Below are positions 51,430 to 53,398 of a stretch of 53,398 bases of DNA, in pieces. The stretch spans positions 1-53,398 of the forward strand of contig NZNW01000076.1 of NCBI GenBank assembly GCA_002695065.1, in the 5' to 3' direction. Position 1 is the stretch's first letter, and every line of letters starts with the position of its first letter. Below the pieces are notes generated by a model. It searched no databases. It saw only the letters and a program-made list of their open reading frames with translations, and was not told the DNA's origin. The DNA is from Salinicola sp. (GTDB lineage: Bacteria > Pseudomonadota > Gammaproteobacteria > Pseudomonadales > Halomonadaceae). A program made the position numbers and the translations under genes.

Positions 51430-53250
51430 TCAAGGCTGGACCAGCCACAGGCTGCGGTAGGGCCGGAGGATGTCGCGCTCCTCGGGATGCGGGCTCCAGC
51501 GCTTGCCATCCTTGAGCACGTCGTACCACTCGCCGTCGTTCAACTCCTCGATCTCCAGCGGCTGGCGCGTATCGCTGATGTTGTAGATCGCCAGCAGGCG
51601 ACGACCGTTGGCGAGCGGTCCGCGCTCGATGGCGAAGATGCCGGGCGGCGTATCCACCACTCGCTGAGCGGCTTCGGGGTGAAAGCAGGGCTCGTTGGCG
51701 CGGATGTTGAGTCGCCGCTTCAGTGACGTGAATGCCTCGCGGGTCGGTGTGCTGCGGCTGTCGATGAGCTCGTCGAGCTCCTCCTTGGGCCAGCGGCGAC
51801 GGTTGATCGAGCGCAGCTTGCCGCTGCGTTCCACGCCACCGTGGTCGTTGAGCGTCGCGGTCAGGCTGTGGAAATAGATGCCGGGTATCCCCTGCAGTGC
51901 CAGCATCAGGTTCTGGCTGCAAAGGAAGCGCTCCACCTGCCAGGCATCGGGCCCGCGGCGGGTGCCTTTCATGGCGTCGTAGTAGGTGATGTTGATCTCG
52001 TAGGGGGAGTCGCTGCCGTCGGCGTTGGTCTTCATGCTGACGTAGCCGCCGAAGCGGTGCATCAGTTCGAGCAGAATCTCGAGCTCGTGCGCTGGCAGCA
52101 GTCCCTCCAGGGCTCTCACGCCGATGCCGTCGTGGCTGGCAGTGAAGTTGAAGTAGGTGCAGCCCGGCGGCAGCGCCGGCAGGCTGCGCGCCCAGTCGGC
52201 CAGCGTGGTGGCGTCCCCGCTGGTCAGCGTGTGCACCAGCAGGGGCGGCAGCGTGAACTGATAGATCATGTGCGCTTCGTCGGGCATCGATTGCGACGCT
52301 TCGCCGTCGCTCCTGCCCTGTCTTTCCGGGCTCTGTCTCTCGAGGCCCTGTCTTTCGAGGCCAAAGTAGCTCATGTTCTCGTGGTGCGGCACGTTGGTCT
52401 CGGTGATCAGCAGTGTCCCCGGTGCCATGAAATCCAGAACCGCCCGCAGCAGGCGCACGATGGCGTGGGTCTGGGGCAGGTGGACGCAGGTGGTGCCGAC
52501 TTCCTTCCACAGGTAGGTGATGGCGTCGAGGCGGATGATGCGAGCGCCCTGCTGGACGTAGAAGAGCAGGATGCCGATGAATTCGAGCAGTACGTCCGGA
52601 TTGGCGAAATTGAGATCGATCTGGTCTTCGGAGAAGGTCGCCCACAGGTGGCGCGTGCCGCGACGCGTCGATACCGGTACCAGAAGCGGCGAATTACGCG
52701 GCCGCGTGACCATGGAGAGGTCCGTTTCCGGGTCCATCTCGATGAAGTAGTCACGCCCCGGCTGCGTACCCGAGAGATAGTCGATGAACCACAGCGAATC
52801 GCGCGAGACATGGTTGATGACCAGATCGACCATCAAGTCCACCCGAGAGGCGAGGCGGCGGATATCCTGCCAGTCCCCGAGCTTGGGGTTCACCTCGCGA
52901 TAGTGGATCACCGAGAAGCCGTCGTCGCTGCTCCAGGGGAAGAAGGGCAGGATGTGCAGGCCGCTGAACGTCCCGTTGAGACGCGTGGTGAGAAAGTCGT
53001 CCAGCACCTCCAGCGGCGGACGCTCGCCATCGACGATGGTGTCGCCATAAGTGATCAATATCTGGTCGCGCTCGCTCCAGGTGGGGCGCGGCGAGGTGTC
53101 CAGCGCACTGCGCTGGTGCATCAGCAGCGTCATCAGGCGCCGCATGATCTCGTCGCGGCGGGGTCCATATACCTCCTCCAGGCGCGCGCTGGCGCGGGCC
53201 ATGAAGGCTTCTTCGGAAAGCGCGGGATAATTCGCGACACGGCTGGGCAT
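51430..53250 (-). CDS. GH13_18 sugar phosphorylase, probable glucosylglycerate phosphorylase
   Basis: 606 residues of the sucrose-phosphorylase-like GH13 group. Catalytic residues: nucleophile Asp242 (IIRLDAITYLW), acid/base Glu284 (LITETNVPH) and Asp374 (TASHDGIGVRAL); DLVINHVS is region I. Closest in pattern to E. coli YcjM and Meiothermus glucosylglycerate phosphorylase, which releases glucose 1-phosphate and glycerate. Being next to the synthesis genes makes glucosylglycerate the likely substrate, though sucrose or glucosylglycerol are alternatives. About 20-25 residues are inserted after ENMSYFG (298-322), partly as LERQG-type repeats. AGGA seven bases before the ATG. Convergent with gpgS. 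Confidence 0.85.
   Translation of the reverse strand: MPSRVANYPALSEEAFMARASARLEEVYGPRRDEIMRRLMTLLMHQRSALDTSPRPTWSERDQILITYGDTIVDGERPPLEVLDDFLTTRLNGTFSGLHILPFFPWSSDDGFSVIHYREVNPKLGDWQDIRRLASRVDLMVDLVINHVSRDSLWFIDYLSGTQPGRDYFIEMDPETDLSMVTRPRNSPLLVPVSTRRGTRHLWATFSEDQIDLNFANPDVLLEFIGILLFYVQQGARIIRLDAITYLWKEVGTTCVHLPQTHAIVRLLRAVLDFMAPGTLLITETNVPHHENMSYFGLERQGLERQSPERQGRSDGEASQSMPDEAHMIYQFTLPPLLVHTLTSGDATTLADWARSLPALPPGCTYFNFTASHDGIGVRALEGLLPAHELEILLELMHRFGGYVSMKTNADGSDSPYEINITYYDAMKGTRRGPDAWQVERFLCSQNLMLALQGIPGIYFHSLTATLNDHGGVERSGKLRSINRRRWPKEELDELIDSRSTPTREAFTSLKRRLNIRANEPCFHPEAAQRVVDTPPGIFAIERGPLANGRRLLAIYNISDTRQPLEIEELNDGEWYDVLKDGKRWSPHPEERDILRPYRSLWLVQP
52316..52360 (-). repeat. Three 15-bp tandem repeats inside the phosphorylase gene
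   Basis: CCCTGTCTTTCCGGG, CTCTGTCTCTCGAGG and CCCTGTCTTTCGAGG in direct succession (as read on +). In the protein they give LERQG-LERQS-PERQG, inserted after the conserved ENMSYFG and before DEAHMIYQF. Confidence 0.88.
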
Positions 53251-53299
53251 GGGCGATTCCTGGTATCGGCGGTTGACGTACGCGATCTGGGATTCGAGG

Positions 53300-53329
53300 C
53301 GTCGTTGTCAAGGACGTCGTTGTCAAAGA
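53300..53329 (-). promoter_or_regulatory. Two 15-bp direct repeats with TTGACA upstream of the phosphorylase gene
   Basis: CGTCGTTGTCAAGGA and CGTCGTTGTCAAAGA (14 of 15 identical, + strand). Each contains TTGACA on the minus strand, at 53311-53306 and 53326-53321. They lie 50-80 bp before the start. No good -10 is seen at the right spacing, so they may be tandem regulator sites rather than -35 boxes. Confidence 0.4.
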
Positions 53330-53344
53330 TTGTCACAACATCCT

Positions 53345-53360
53345 TGCAGAAGATGGGCCA
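53345..53360 (-). promoter_or_regulatory. Sigma-54-like element TGGCCCA-TCTT-CTGCA
   Basis: Read leftward, GG and GC are exactly ten bases apart and TGGC and TGCA ends match the consensus, with mismatches between. It would give a leader of about 85 nt for the phosphorylase gene. Any enhancer would lie beyond the window edge. Confidence 0.33.
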
Positions 53361-53398
53361 ACATCAAAATGGCCGAGGCTTTTTCGCGTATTTCCGCT

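Overview
The window looks like ordinary high-GC chromosome from a moderately halophilic gammaproteobacterium, most likely a halomonad (Halomonas/Salinicola/Chromohalobacter-like). The reasons are the ftsB-ispD-ispF-truD-surE-pcm-DUF368-nlpD-rpoS block, a PA3496-family small protein, Pseudomonas-like protein types, and genes for a charged compatible solute. This assignment is inference: no rRNA or other phylogenetic marker was compared. I saw no tRNA, rRNA, CRISPR, insertion sequence or prophage.

Layout. 1-2.9 kb: LysR fragment, pirin, an HtrB/LpxL-type acyltransferase and a small membrane protein. 3.0-10.0 kb: a complete Ebo gene set (eboA, B, C, D, E, F) in three transcription units: eboAB leftward, eboF rightward, eboDEC leftward. 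10.2-15.9 kb: a p-aminobenzoyl-glutamate uptake and cleavage locus (abgT-abgA-abgB) with a divergent LysR regulator. 15.9-21.4 kb: two MFS transporters, a 2OG-Fe(II) oxygenase, two Nudix hydrolases and a NIF3-like small protein. 21.6-33.4 kb: the ftsB-to-rpoS housekeeping block, TolC, alanine racemase, a second LpxL-type acyltransferase and a DUF1328 peptide. 33.4-44.7 kb: EttA, a PA3496-like protein, a short LOV photoreceptor, MFS, SelW-like, ZntB, TesA/YbbA/YbbP and GlyA. 44.9-49.0 kb: D-galactonate catabolism (dgoR-D-A-K). 49.1-53.4 kb: glucosylglycerate synthesis (phosphatase and GT81 synthase) facing a GH13 phosphorylase that probably recycles the same solute.

Most interesting points. 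(1) The full Ebo cluster. From the literature I recall, it is linked to periplasmic delivery of natural-product precursors in cyanobacteria and to predator repellence in Pseudomonas. Here it sits without an obvious biosynthetic partner, and its EboF lacks several canonical metal ligands of its superfamily. (2) The glucosylglycerate genes carry a perfect NtrC-type dyad and a GG-N10-GC sigma-54-type promoter, and the opposing phosphorylase has a second sigma-54-like match. This suggests nitrogen control of both making and consuming the solute. (3) Two sugar enzymes, DgoK and the GH13 phosphorylase, carry in-frame tandem-repeat inserts. (4) A short LOV blue-light protein stands alone with its own terminator.
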